From positions 1 to 64,000 of the forward strand of contig JAFYYV010000053.1 of NCBI GenBank assembly GCA_017557405.1: DNA of 64,000 nt. Direction: 5' to 3'. How positions within the stretch are numbered: the stretch's first letter is position 1; the number at the start of each line of letters is the position of its first letter. This DNA comes from Prevotella sp. (lineage in GTDB: Bacteria > Bacteroidota > Bacteroidia > Bacteroidales > Bacteroidaceae). A program made the position numbers and the translations under genes. The notes beneath the pieces were generated by a model, which saw nothing but the letters and a program-made list of their open reading frames with translations, was not told the DNA's origin and made no database searches. Below, in pieces: positions 54,696 to 62,358 of this stretch.

Positions 54696-54950
54696 TTACA
54701 ACAAAAACAACTTGTTTAAGTCTTCATTAAGCATCACATGTTCCTTGAAGGAGATGGTTTCACCATCATATACAGCAGATACATCAACGCCTCTATCAAT
54801 GAGTGTATCGATGAGCGCGGTGTCATGTGCTGCACGAGCTGAAGCCCAGCACCGTTTACCAACTTGAACATTGAATTGCTCTACCAAAGCCTCAGTGCTC
54901 TGATGATTTACACTATTCTTGATGTTTCTGTACTTATAAGTTCTTGCCAT
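54696..54950 (-). CDS. Small unknown protein with its own island promoter
   Basis: 84 aa: MARTYKYRNIKNSVNHQSTEALVEQF at the start (basic), then an ankyrin-like or helical segment RAAHDTALIDTLIDRGVDVSAVYDGETISFKEHVM. The family is not recognised. It lies between the WYL regulator and the AAA pair and is read from promoter A, so the cell expresses it with the defense genes. A small regulator, antitoxin or accessory protein is possible; none is shown. Confidence 0.6.
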   Translation of the reverse strand: MARTYKYRNIKNSVNHQSTEALVEQFNVQVGKRCWASARAAHDTALIDTLIDRGVDVSAVYDGETISFKEHVMLNEDLNKLFLL

Positions 54951-54978
54951 AATCTACTGTTTTATTATTTTCTCGCTG

Positions 54979-55009
54979 CAAAGGTAGTGTCTAACTATGC
55001 AGGTTTTCT
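54979..55009 (-). promoter_or_regulatory. Island promoter A with shared upstream motif, inside the WYL gene end
   Basis: Minus strand: AGAAAACCTGCATAGTTAG starts 23 nt before TACCTTTG (54979-54986). The motif doubles as the last codons of the WYL regulator gene (Glu-Asn-Leu-His-Ser-stop). Confidence 0.8.
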
Positions 55010-56007
55010 TCATCGATGTGATAAAGATAATTCAATGCACGAATACTCTTAGTAATTTCGGCTCTGAGGGATGCAGGAGAAACCACTTCTATGTCAGGGC
55101 CAAAAGAAAGAATGAGTGCAATGAGCTCTTTGGTAATCTTGACATTGATAGACATCGTGGTGTGATTCTTATCTTCAGAGATAACTCGCTGTGAGAGGTG
55201 TAGGGGTTTTGTCTTGATGTAGTTGAAACGATTATTGCTGACACGCATCACCACATCCACAGGTTCAAGATGCTCTGGAACGGTAACACCAACCACGTCA
55301 TCAAAGTACTCCTCAAAATCCACATCAGACTCTTTGTAGGGCATAGATATTTCCTCGAAACCCTCAATTCGGTCTAAGGCATAATGACCTAAGGAGTCAT
55401 AGCCCACTGCTTGGGCAATGAGATACCAGCGGTCATTGAACTGTTTTAGATGGTAGGGATATATCCTTTCGCAATAACTATCTTTCCCAAAAGGAGCGTA
55501 TGAAATCTTCAGTACACGCTTTTTAATGATGGCCTGTAATAACTGTCCAAAGAGATCGATACCCTTTAGGTCTGGATTAGACTGGAAAGAAACAACGGGA
55601 GTGGACTCATCGGTAAACAAGCCTCCCTCAATCTGCATCAAAAGTGTTCTGGCCCAGTCATACATGGGATCACCCTCGAAATTATCCAATACACGGATAG
55701 CATCGTGAAGCTTATGGCGCTCTTCATCGTTGATGCGGAACAATTGAATCGAATAATTAGTATCAACGTACCGATAGAGGCGCTTCTTGCCTTGTTTCAG
55801 CTTCTCATCAAGCATAATGCCATAGTCCGCTTCCAAGATATTGATGTCGTTCTGAATGGTGCGCTTGGAAACATCTGGCTTATCCATACGACGCAAAGCC
55901 TTGTTGCACTCATTAACAAGGTCGTCGATGGTGTATTCCCTATATCTATTTCTGAAGCACTTGTTCAGAACCTGATACCGCAACAATACTTGTTTATCTA
56001 CTGGCAT
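54991..56007 (-). CDS. WYL-domain transcriptional regulator
   Basis: 338 aa. N-terminal winged HTH (residues about 8-60, YTIDDLVNECN...VSKRTIQNDINILE), a WYL domain (about 135-230, RVLKISYAPFGKDSYCERIYPYHLKQFNDRWYLIAQA) and a C-terminal WCX part. WYL proteins such as BrxR and CapW repress BREX and CBASS operons and release them on a nucleic-acid signal; by analogy this protein is the likely controller of the island's shared promoters. Its 3' end carries one copy of the motif. It is read 90 nt after the AlbA_2 gene without a visible promoter between. Confidence 0.88.
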   Translation of the reverse strand: MPVDKQVLLRYQVLNKCFRNRYREYTIDDLVNECNKALRRMDKPDVSKRTIQNDINILEADYGIMLDEKLKQGKKRLYRYVDTNYSIQLFRINDEERHKLHDAIRVLDNFEGDPMYDWARTLLMQIEGGLFTDESTPVVSFQSNPDLKGIDLFGQLLQAIIKKRVLKISYAPFGKDSYCERIYPYHLKQFNDRWYLIAQAVGYDSLGHYALDRIEGFEEISMPYKESDVDFEEYFDDVVGVTVPEHLEPVDVVMRVSNNRFNYIKTKPLHLSQRVISEDKNHTTMSINVKITKELIALILSFGPDIEVVSPASLRAEITKSIRALNYLYHIDEENLHS

Positions 56008-56097
56008 ATATCGTTTCTTGTTTACTTCTTACTCTCTTCTTCCTTCCGGCTTTCTTCTTCGAGCCATCTACGAGGGAATAAGCTTAATTCTTGCTAT

Positions 56098-57579
56098 TTA
56101 CACAATCTCCACAACCGAATTGAGTGGAATGTTAACTTCCCAGTGGCCCGAACGAGGGGAACCAGTTCGAGATATATAACCTTTTTGTTTCATGTCTGCG
56201 ATTTCTCTTTCCAAAGTACGTTTCTTTACCGCCAATTTTACCGCCATTTGGTCAACGGAAATCGTCCCATCTTCCCGAATTGAATCAATTATATCTTTCT
56301 GTATTTCAGTTAATTCAAATACGGGGATGTCATCACCATTATTACCGCCATTATTACCGCCAACATTACCGCCATTTTCGTTTATATAGTTTTGGGCGAC
56401 TTTCACATCCACCTTGAATGCCGTGATCAAATTCACATTAAACTCTGCGGGTTGATTGCCATTCTCTTTCAAGTCCGCCTGAACTTGTCCCACACCTCGA
56501 TTGAACATATTGACATAGCCCATCGTCTTCATGGCACTGGCAACAAGAGGATTGCGATAGTCATTCACGCTGGGGAAATTCTCAGGACGGGCATTACCAT
56601 ACAAGCCACCGGCATTCAGAATCTCCAGATGGCTGGCAAACTCATAGAAACGAAGCGGCGTATTACTCTGCATATCGCGGTGCATACAGGCGTTTAAAAG
56701 TAGCTCTCGAATGGCCGTGTAGGGGTAGTTGCTGACCATCTCCTCACGTAGGATGGAAACGAAAACAGGTTTCTTCTTGATGACAGACAGCTCCAGAAGA
56801 GATTCCAGACGTGGCAGCAGTTCACAATAATTGCCTTCCAACTGCATCTCGTTCTCAACCTCACTGGTCACATCCTCTCCCTTGAAACAAACATACTGCA
56901 CGTACAGGCCAGGCATGAAGCGGCGCGGCTTGTTGCCAAACAGAACAACTGCTGCGTATGTGGGGCATTGGTGCTCTGTGTCATACATGCCCACAGCAGC
57001 CATCTGTTCCTCGATGGAACGAGTGTCTGACTCCACTAACTCATTGCCTAATAGCGGTATCAGATACTTGGTGCGCAACAAGTCTGTGTTGATATCATTC
57101 ATTTTGGCAGCCAGACATGGCATGGTGTCGAAGGTTGCCATGAATGACATCCTCCGTTCAGCCAGTATGCGCTCTTCTGCTTCCGTTGCTATGTCACGAC
57201 GGGGACCAATACGTATAAAAGTACGTCCACGATATCGAACAGGAGGCAGGTCGGACGGACTGACCTCAGCCACCAATAAATCACCTTCTGGAAATGTGAA
57301 TCTGTCAACACTCATTACAGGTATGGGCAGAATGTTTCCGTTGCTACGTATGGCAGCGATTTTCTTCAGCAGGTCATCGGTAACCTTCAGCCCCGACAAT
57401 GTGCCGTTGTCATAAGCACCCAGTATCAGGTAGCCCTTCTTGCGCGAATTGGGCAAGTCGTTGGCAAAGGCACAGATGGCCTCCTGGAACTTATCCATAT
57501 CGCCAGTTGACGTGGTTCGCTCCACACGGTAGGTTTCTGTGCTATGCAGCAGTTCTTGTATCTCGTCTTTTGTTATCAT
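56098..57579 (-). CDS. AlbA_2/Schlafen-type ATP-binding protein with winged helix
   Basis: 493 aa. AlbA_2 domain at residues about 10-130 (ETYRVERTTSTGDMDKFQEAICAFAND, GYLILGAYDNGTLSGL, RTFIRIGPR), a GHKL-like C-terminal part (AIRELLLNACMHRDMQSNTPLRFYEFASHLEILNAGGL, MFNRGVGQVQ), a short GGN repeat linker (GGNVGGNNGGNNGDD), then a winged helix (LTEIQKDIIDSIREDGTISVDQMAVKLAVKKRTLEREIADMKQKGYI). Such proteins are usually regulators or stress/defense accessory proteins; the first helix reads VERTT where many have EFK. It begins 5 nt after the XRE gene. Confidence 0.82.
   Translation of the reverse strand: MITKDEIQELLHSTETYRVERTTSTGDMDKFQEAICAFANDLPNSRKKGYLILGAYDNGTLSGLKVTDDLLKKIAAIRSNGNILPIPVMSVDRFTFPEGDLLVAEVSPSDLPPVRYRGRTFIRIGPRRDIATEAEERILAERRMSFMATFDTMPCLAAKMNDINTDLLRTKYLIPLLGNELVESDTRSIEEQMAAVGMYDTEHQCPTYAAVVLFGNKPRRFMPGLYVQYVCFKGEDVTSEVENEMQLEGNYCELLPRLESLLELSVIKKKPVFVSILREEMVSNYPYTAIRELLLNACMHRDMQSNTPLRFYEFASHLEILNAGGLYGNARPENFPSVNDYRNPLVASAMKTMGYVNMFNRGVGQVQADLKENGNQPAEFNVNLITAFKVDVKVAQNYINENGGNVGGNNGGNNGDDIPVFELTEIQKDIIDSIREDGTISVDQMAVKLAVKKRTLEREIADMKQKGYISRTGSPRSGHWEVNIPLNSVVEIV
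56333..56380 (-). repeat. Codon-level repeat coding Gly-Gly-Asn units
   Basis: Tandem GGCGGTAATAAT-type units encode GGNVGGNNGGNNG in the linker of the AlbA_2 protein, between the ATP-binding part and the winged helix. Unit number may vary by slippage without loss of frame when whole codons change. Confidence 0.6.
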
Positions 57580-57584
57580 TTGAT

Positions 57585-57800
57585 TTATTTCTCTTGATTG
57601 AATTCTTCTTGTCTTACCAACTCCTGCACAGGCACTTCAAGCGCATTTGCTATTGCAATGAGGGCTTCAAGGCTAGGCTGGGTGGTATTGGTGACCCATT
57701 TGGAAATAGTTGCCTGATCCTTTCCCAACTTATCTGCCAACCACTTGTTGTTCAGGTCGTGTTCAGCTAGAACGATTCTTATCCGATTTAATTTTGCCAT
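57585..57800 (-). CDS. XRE-family helix-turn-helix regulator
   Basis: 71 aa, a single HTH_3 domain: IRIVLAEHDLNNKWLADKLGKDQATISKWVTNTTQPSLEALIAIANALEVPVQELV. It is probably a DNA-binding repressor and the first gene of the XRE-AlbA_2-WYL set, with a consensus promoter 23 nt upstream. Confidence 0.88.
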   Translation of the reverse strand: MAKLNRIRIVLAEHDLNNKWLADKLGKDQATISKWVTNTTQPSLEALIAIANALEVPVQELVRQEEFNQEK

Positions 57801-57823
57801 GATAGTTTTCTCTTGTTTGTGGG

Positions 57824-57831
57824 CAAAGATA
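57824..57831 (-). promoter_or_regulatory. -7 promoter box for the XRE-AlbA_2-WYL set (TATCTTTG)
   Basis: Minus strand TATCTTTG 23 nt before the XRE ATG. The shared AGAAAACCTGC motif is absent here, so this set is under different control from the effectors. Confidence 0.6.
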
Positions 57832-58123
57832 CAAAAATTTATTCATAATTCAGAAGAATACACTTAATTTTTATTGTTCGTGGCGAAAATTTGATGATTT
57901 TATCAAGTATTTGATGTTGATATGACAAATTCACTCATCTATTATATAATAGGCATGTGGTTCGGAAAGCAGATTTGTGAGATACGTCTCACTTTTTTAA
58001 AACGCATAAATGGCATGACGCATTTTTGCCATTTCCGCATTCCATAACCAATCCAAATCAAGAAAATGTTGCAAGGATGTGATTTTTTCCGTGTTTTCTT
58101 TTGGTTGTTTGGGGAGAAATATA
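57832..58123. other. Intergenic region at the upstream edge of the defense island
   Basis: No gene seen. Contains a small terminator (57977-57998) and an inverted repeat AAATGGC/GCCATTT (58008-58034). The right end of the island or element may be here, but no direct repeat with the dnaK side was found. Confidence 0.4.
57977..57998 (+). terminator. Small terminator
   Basis: GTGAGA, loop TACG, TCTCAC, then six T residues. It reads on the plus strand although no plus-strand gene precedes it; it may end a short transcript or insulate the island. Confidence 0.6.
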
Positions 58124-58317
58124 TACCTTTGTACCGATGTTTGTAACATGTTGATTATCAATGGTTATTTCCGTTTTTGCGACATGTATGCAACATCCGG
58201 TGCTAACGCATTGATAGTCAGTTAGAGTCGTTTTCGAGGAGGTCCATTAATAAAAGTATAACATCAATAGATTACTCACAAAAATCCGTGCAATTCATTG
58301 AGTTGCACGGATTTTTT
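58124..58317 (+). ncRNA. Candidate small RNA (promoter plus terminator, no ORF)
   Basis: A -7 box TACCTTTG (58124-58131) is followed 150 nt later by a terminator (AAATCCGTGCAA, 9-nt loop, TTGCACGGATTT, T-run, 58280-58317). The RNA would be about 180 nt. No start codon opens a useful frame between. The inner part (AACATG...CATGT, TTGATTATCAA and the GAGTCGTTTTCGAGGAGGTCC stretch) looks structured, but I cannot assign a known RNA family. Confidence 0.5.
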
Positions 58318-58353
58318 ATGAGTTGCACTTTGCTTCTATATTCTTTTCAAGTT

Positions 58354-58437
58354 GTTGCAACAATGCCACGCCTCACATAACCCGTTGAAAGACAGCGTTT
58401 TGAGGTGTGGCATTGAGGTGGCATTGGTGGCAACAAA
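58354..58437. repeat. 84-bp inverted repeat, left copy, flanking the VirE module
   Basis: Begins GTTGCAACAATGCCAC and ends AGGTGGCATTGGTGGCAACAAA. The right copy (61111-61194) is the reverse complement at both ends with equal length; the middle has diverged. Each copy is itself near-palindromic (GTTGC...GCAAC). Confidence 0.75.
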
Positions 58438-58482
58438 ATCGAAAAAACGAGTATTTGCTTGTCATTATAGAACGGAAACATG

Positions 58483-60369
58483 TTATTTGGGTGTCACAAG
58501 GTATTCGGTTCCGCGCCGCGTGCGACGACGGACGAGGCCCTCCATATTGGCGAGGATACGCCCGAAAGCCCGCAGGTCACCTCTCGGAATGGCTGAGCCG
58601 GCACGGCGTTTCACTTCTGCAAAGATGGCCGTCGGAGTCATAAACTGCCCTTCCTCCTTGTCGGAAGGGATGGAGAAACACTCGTGGAAATAGAGTTCCT
58701 CGGGCAACCGTAGCTGGAACTGCCTGTTCGACGCCATCACGCGTTGCGTCTGCTCATCATCGAGCCAATAGGGAACACCTTGTTCAAGGAGCGCCATCGC
58801 CTGGGCATAGAGCTGCGTGTGGTTGATGCGCTGATGAACATCGATGGGAGCCGTCAGCTCGATGCCGATGAAACGGCGATTGCCCGACGGGTCGCTAAGG
58901 ACGTCGGTCATGTTGGATGTGGCGATGAACGATGCCAGACGCGGCAGGTCCTCCACGTGTTTCGCATACGGGCGCTTCACTTTCACCGACGCCAGTTGGA
59001 TGATGTTCTTCAGGAATCCCTGCTGCACCTTCGGCGAGATCTGGTTGAACTCGTCGAGGTTGATGAGCAGGAACTGGCTCATGGCCTGCAAGACGCTCTT
59101 CTTCTCGGAGAGTACGAGGTTGTCGTTGTAGCCCCATTGCAGCTCTTTCGGGATGAGCGAGCGGCAGAACGTGGATTTGTTATACCCTTGTCGCGAGATG
59201 AGGAGCGGAGTGATGGAATTGCCATAGCGAGGATTCTTCCCCAACCATTGCGCCACCATCCCCAGAAACCACGTCTGGAACCAGCGAGGCCAGTTCTCGT
59301 TATCGGTGGGCACGGTTCTTGCGAGGTTTCCGATGTGGTCGCGTCCGTCCCATTTGTCGCGCAGGTTCCAAAGATATTCCTCAATGGGATTGTAGGTCTT
59401 GATGAAGTTCGACTTCAGGAAGCGCGACACATCTAAGTCCCACACGTTGATGCCAGCGAGGCGTGCCTCCATCGTGAAGCCCTTCTGTGTACGCTCGTCG
59501 ACGGGTCGCCAACCCACATGCCACTTCTGTTTCGAACGGTATTCCGTGTAGCCCATCACCGTGTTCTGGCGAAGGGAATAATGCCGATGCATGTATTCCA
59601 CCAGCTCTTGCGTCTCATGACCCACTCCCTTTTTGTTCTCTCCCGTTTGGGTTTGTTGCTCGACATGTTCGTCGGTTGCAACAATATAGTTGTTGTCGGT
59701 GACGAGCAGGCTTGCCGTTTCCCTCCGATAGAAAGGATTCTCGTCGAGTGTCATGCGGAAACCAGCCCACAGCAACAGGCTTTCCTCGTGACATAGGGCG
59801 GGTTGTACCGATATTTTCTCGCTTGTCCGAGCCAGGTTCAGCAACCCTTGATAAACATGGGTCGCCAACGGATAGGCCTGACGGCAGAAGGCTTCGGCAG
59901 CCTCTTCATCCTTGGGCAGAGAACCATCTGGCCGTGTAGCAGCGACGATGATTTTCACCGTCCGTCCGCTACTTCCTCTGAAGGCGGCAACCGTAGTGGG
60001 CAACATGGCAGCGAGTTCCTTCACCATCTCCGCCTCCTCTACGTCACGAAGCGGTTCCACGGTCAGCGTGAGCAGCCCGTTGAAGCGGTTTAACACTTTG
60101 TTGCCGTCTTTGTCGAGGTTCAGCTGAGCTGCTGGATAGACCGTGGGCAGTCGCAGGATTTCCTCGTATTTTGTCGGGGAAACGTCATTCTCCCCTTGTA
60201 GCCAGTTGCGCTGAAGGGTATTGCGCATGATGCCGATGTCGCCGTTCTTGGTGTCGTGCTTCATTGCTTCCATGAGTTCGCCAAGGGCAACCAGCTTTCT
60301 TGTTTGCCGGTTCGACCGACTGGTCTTGATGGTTGTTATCTTCATTGCATTCATATTGTTCTTCATCAT
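58483..60369 (-). CDS. VirE-family helicase with BT4734-like N-terminal domain
   Basis: 628 aa. N-terminal BT4734-like domain (about 60-235: FNGLLTLTVEPLRDVEEAEMVKELA, AAFRGSSGRTVKIIVAATRPDG, AYPLATHVYQGLLN), then a VirE/VapE SF3-like ATPase (about 335-560) with a modified Walker A SRQGYNKSTFCRSL, Walker B LLINLDEFNQI and SFIATSNMTDVLSDPSGNRRFIGIEL, where NRR ends the motor. Such proteins replicate phage satellites and other elements. It is downstream of the DUF6078 gene with five iterons between them, and both are enclosed by 84-bp inverted repeats. It is higher in G+C than the defense genes. Confidence 0.88.
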   Translation of the reverse strand: MMKNNMNAMKITTIKTSRSNRQTRKLVALGELMEAMKHDTKNGDIGIMRNTLQRNWLQGENDVSPTKYEEILRLPTVYPAAQLNLDKDGNKVLNRFNGLLTLTVEPLRDVEEAEMVKELAAMLPTTVAAFRGSSGRTVKIIVAATRPDGSLPKDEEAAEAFCRQAYPLATHVYQGLLNLARTSEKISVQPALCHEESLLLWAGFRMTLDENPFYRRETASLLVTDNNYIVATDEHVEQQTQTGENKKGVGHETQELVEYMHRHYSLRQNTVMGYTEYRSKQKWHVGWRPVDERTQKGFTMEARLAGINVWDLDVSRFLKSNFIKTYNPIEEYLWNLRDKWDGRDHIGNLARTVPTDNENWPRWFQTWFLGMVAQWLGKNPRYGNSITPLLISRQGYNKSTFCRSLIPKELQWGYNDNLVLSEKKSVLQAMSQFLLINLDEFNQISPKVQQGFLKNIIQLASVKVKRPYAKHVEDLPRLASFIATSNMTDVLSDPSGNRRFIGIELTAPIDVHQRINHTQLYAQAMALLEQGVPYWLDDEQTQRVMASNRQFQLRLPEELYFHECFSIPSDKEEGQFMTPTAIFAEVKRRAGSAIPRGDLRAFGRILANMEGLVRRRTRRGTEYLVTPK

Positions 60370-60384
60370 ATATTATTCACTTTC

Positions 60385-60494
60385 GCCACCGCTGCGTGGT
60401 AGCATCCCCACCGCATAGTGGTAATGACGTTACCGCATAGTGGTAGTGGTGTTACCACATACTGGTAACGATGTTACCGCATAGTGGTAACGAT
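60385..60494. repeat. Five 22-bp iterons between the DUF6078 and VirE genes
   Basis: Consensus GTTACCGCATAGTGGTAACGAT; starts at 60385 (degenerate), 60407, 60429, 60451 and 60473, all spaced exactly 22 bp. Each unit is a dyad (GTTACC...GGTAAC). The phase equals two helical turns, as in plasmid replication origins; an operator array for the VirE gene is the alternative. Confidence 0.85.
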
Positions 60495-60506
60495 TTTGGA
60501 TATGCA

Positions 60507-60947
60507 TCAGCTGAAGTCATAGGTGGTGACATAAGCGTTGAACTGCACGTTGTCGTCGTAGCCGAAGTCGCGGAATATCTGTCGGATGGCTTCCTGCTGC
60601 TCGGGCATGAGCAGTCGCTCGCCGCTATGGTAGCGGTAGAAGGTGCCGCCCGTACCGAGGCATTTCATCAGCCGCCCTCGCATGGCTCGATAGTCGTTGC
60701 GTCGCACGTCGGCGAGTATGTCGCCAAATCCGCGTGCCGCCTTGACGACGCGAATCTGCTTGAAGTGCTTGCACTGGCCGTCGGCACAGGCATTGGGATA
60801 GACACTCTTGCCCCAAGTGAGTTGGCTGGGCACATGCTCGCCCGCGAAGTGTCGCAGGCATTGGCCGCTCAGCGGACAACTGCCGTTGAAACAGAGTGCA
60901 TAGCCGCTGGGGACACTATCGAAATCAAAAAAATCGTTTTCCATCAT
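60507..60947 (-). CDS. DUF6078 family protein
   Basis: 146 aa, small Cys-containing protein (LCFNGSCPLSGQCLRHF, NACADGQCKHF) followed by VVKAARGFGDILADVRRNDYRAMRGRLMKCLGTGGTFYRYHSGERLLMPEQQEAIRQIFRDFGY. I recognise this as DUF6078, which is often found next to VirE-type genes in Prevotella and Bacteroides; the function is unknown. The spaced cysteines may bind zinc. It is the first gene of the pair, with promoter 61025-61032. Confidence 0.8.
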   Translation of the reverse strand: MMENDFFDFDSVPSGYALCFNGSCPLSGQCLRHFAGEHVPSQLTWGKSVYPNACADGQCKHFKQIRVVKAARGFGDILADVRRNDYRAMRGRLMKCLGTGGTFYRYHSGERLLMPEQQEAIRQIFRDFGYDDNVQFNAYVTTYDFS

Positions 60948-61024
60948 TTTCTCCTTTCTTTTTTGTTTTTTGGGTTAAATAATAGTTTCTTTTTTATGCT
61001 GAAATCAAGTGATCTTTGATTTCA

Positions 61025-61068
61025 CAAAGTTACAAAAATAAATCCAGATATGCAACAATTTCGTTGCA
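61025..61068 (-). promoter_or_regulatory. Promoter of the DUF6078-VirE unit with TGCAAC dyad over the -33 region
   Basis: Minus strand: -7 box TAACTTTG (61025-61032), 20-nt spacer, TTG at the -33 position. That TTG lies within the palindrome TGCAAC-AATTTC-GTTGCA (61051-61068). The GTTGC core is the same as in the 84-bp repeats, so one DNA-binding protein may act on both. Confidence 0.65.
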
Positions 61069-61110
61069 TATTTGCAGCTATTTTGTGTTAAAAATTAGTT
61101 AAAATTGCCA

Positions 61111-61194
61111 TTTGTTGCCACCAATGCCACCCTTCTGCCACAACACAACCTTTTGTTTACCAACCAATTATAAGAAGTGTGGCATTGTTGCAAC
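61111..61194. repeat. 84-bp inverted repeat, right copy, flanking the VirE module
   Basis: Begins TTTGTTGCCACCAATGCCACCC and ends GTGGCATTGTTGCAAC, the inverse of the ends of 58354-58437. The middle 45 bp is not conserved. Apart from this copy, the upstream DUF6078 promoter and the downstream dinD promoter, the 60,948-61,430 gap is AT-rich and without genes. Confidence 0.75.
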
Positions 61195-61360
61195 AGAAAA
61201 CATAAATTTATAGTTGTTTTTAGAAGTCTCTACTCTCTGAACCCTCGCTAGCCTTCCTCTCTCGATGGCCACTCAACACATTTTTCCATCAAAAGCCATT
61301 CGCTTGAATAGAAAAAAATGATTTTTGCCCCCGAATCTTTGAATGTTGAATTTTTCTTTG

Positions 61361-61368
61361 TATATTTG
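61361..61368 (+). promoter_or_regulatory. -7 promoter box before dinD (TATATTTG)
   Basis: Consensus match 62 nt before the dinD ATG. No obvious LexA-type dyad is visible next to it. Confidence 0.5.
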
Positions 61369-61430
61369 CAGTTATATAATCTATAGAATAATGTCGAACA
61401 ATCAATAGAACGTGTACAGTCTCATATTAT

Positions 61431-62258
61431 ATGAAGAAAGAAGAAATACTTGCTCTTTTTAAGAGCTATGAAGATGCAGTTTGCACAATAGACGATACTG
61501 AATGCTGGAGTGCAAGAGATTTGCAGGAACTATTTGGTTACAAACTATGGCAAAACTTTACTAACGTGATTGCCAAGGCAAAAGAAGCATGTACTAATGT
61601 TGGACAGGACGTTCTCGACCATTTTATTGACGTCAATAAAATGGTCGAATTAGGTAGTGGCGCAAAACGTGAGATTGATGACATTTTGCTCACTCGCTAT
61701 GCCTGTTATCTGGTGGCACAAAATGGCGACCCCCGTAAGCCGCAGATAGCATTTGCGCAGACCTACTTTGCAGTACAAACTCGACGGGCTGAGCTTATTG
61801 AACAACGACTTTTGGAAGTGGAACGTGTCAAGGCTCGTGCCAAATTGCAAGAGACAGAGCGAAAACTCTCTGGCATATTCTATGAGCGTGGTGTCAACGA
61901 TCAGACCTTTGCCGTCATCCGTTCCAAAGGCGACCAGGCTCTTTTCCGCCTCAGCACCAATATGATGAAGCGCAAGATGGGTGTGCCCCAGAGTCGTCCT
62001 CTTGCAGACTTCCTGCCTACTATCAGCATCAAAGCCAAGGATTTCGCTGCCGAGATGACCAGCGTCAACGTTCAGGCAAAAGACCTTCAAGGCGAAGCAT
62101 CTATTATGAAAGAACATGTTGACAACAATGCGGCCGTTCGTAAGATGCTAACTGAGCGCGGCATCATTCCAGAGAACCTGCCAGCAGCAGAAGATGTTAA
62201 AAAAGTGGAGCGTCGCTTGGCAAGTGAAGAGAAGAAGATGTTGAAGAACAAGAAGTAA
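61431..62258 (+). CDS. dinD: DNA damage-inducible protein D-like
   Basis: 275 aa. BRO/KilA-like N-terminus with the DinD signature [31 protein letters not shown] and [33 protein letters not shown], then helical segments with [21 protein letters not shown]. coli DinD (RarD) inhibits RecA-mediated strand exchange after DNA damage; many genomic-island copies occur beside restriction genes, as here. The role in this host is inferred. Confidence 0.9.
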   Translation: MKKEEILALFKSYEDAVCTIDDTECWSARDLQELFGYKLWQNFTNVIAKAKEACTNVGQDVLDHFIDVNKMVELGSGAKREIDDILLTRYACYLVAQNGDPRKPQIAFAQTYFAVQTRRAELIEQRLLEVERVKARAKLQETERKLSGIFYERGVNDQTFAVIRSKGDQALFRLSTNMMKRKMGVPQSRPLADFLPTISIKAKDFAAEMTSVNVQAKDLQGEASIMKEHVDNNAAVRKMLTERGIIPENLPAAEDVKKVERRLASEEKKMLKNKK

Positions 62259-62270
62259 TAATTATTTAGA

Positions 62271-62355
62271 AAGTACTTGAAATCCATGAGGCTTTGCAGA
62301 AAGCCAACGAGAGTATTAACAAATTAGGGCTTGTGCCAGTTAGTTTTAAGAATTG
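62271..62355 (+). pseudogene. Possible remnant of a protein C-terminus
   Basis: An open frame without start codon reads KVLEIHEALQKANESINKLGLVPVSFKN and stop. It could be the tail of a lost gene between dinD and the membrane protein. Weak evidence; it may be chance. Confidence 0.2.
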
Positions 62356-62358
62356 AAT

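Noticed and set aside
58280..58317. Copy of the dnaK terminator marking an attachment site
   Set aside because: Both contain CA(A/T)TGAGTT(A/G)CAC in the loop region, but the stems differ. This pattern is better explained as a common terminator form than as an att duplication.
60385..60494. CRISPR array
   Set aside because: The 22-bp units are directly adjacent without unique spacers and no cas genes are present; they fit iterons.
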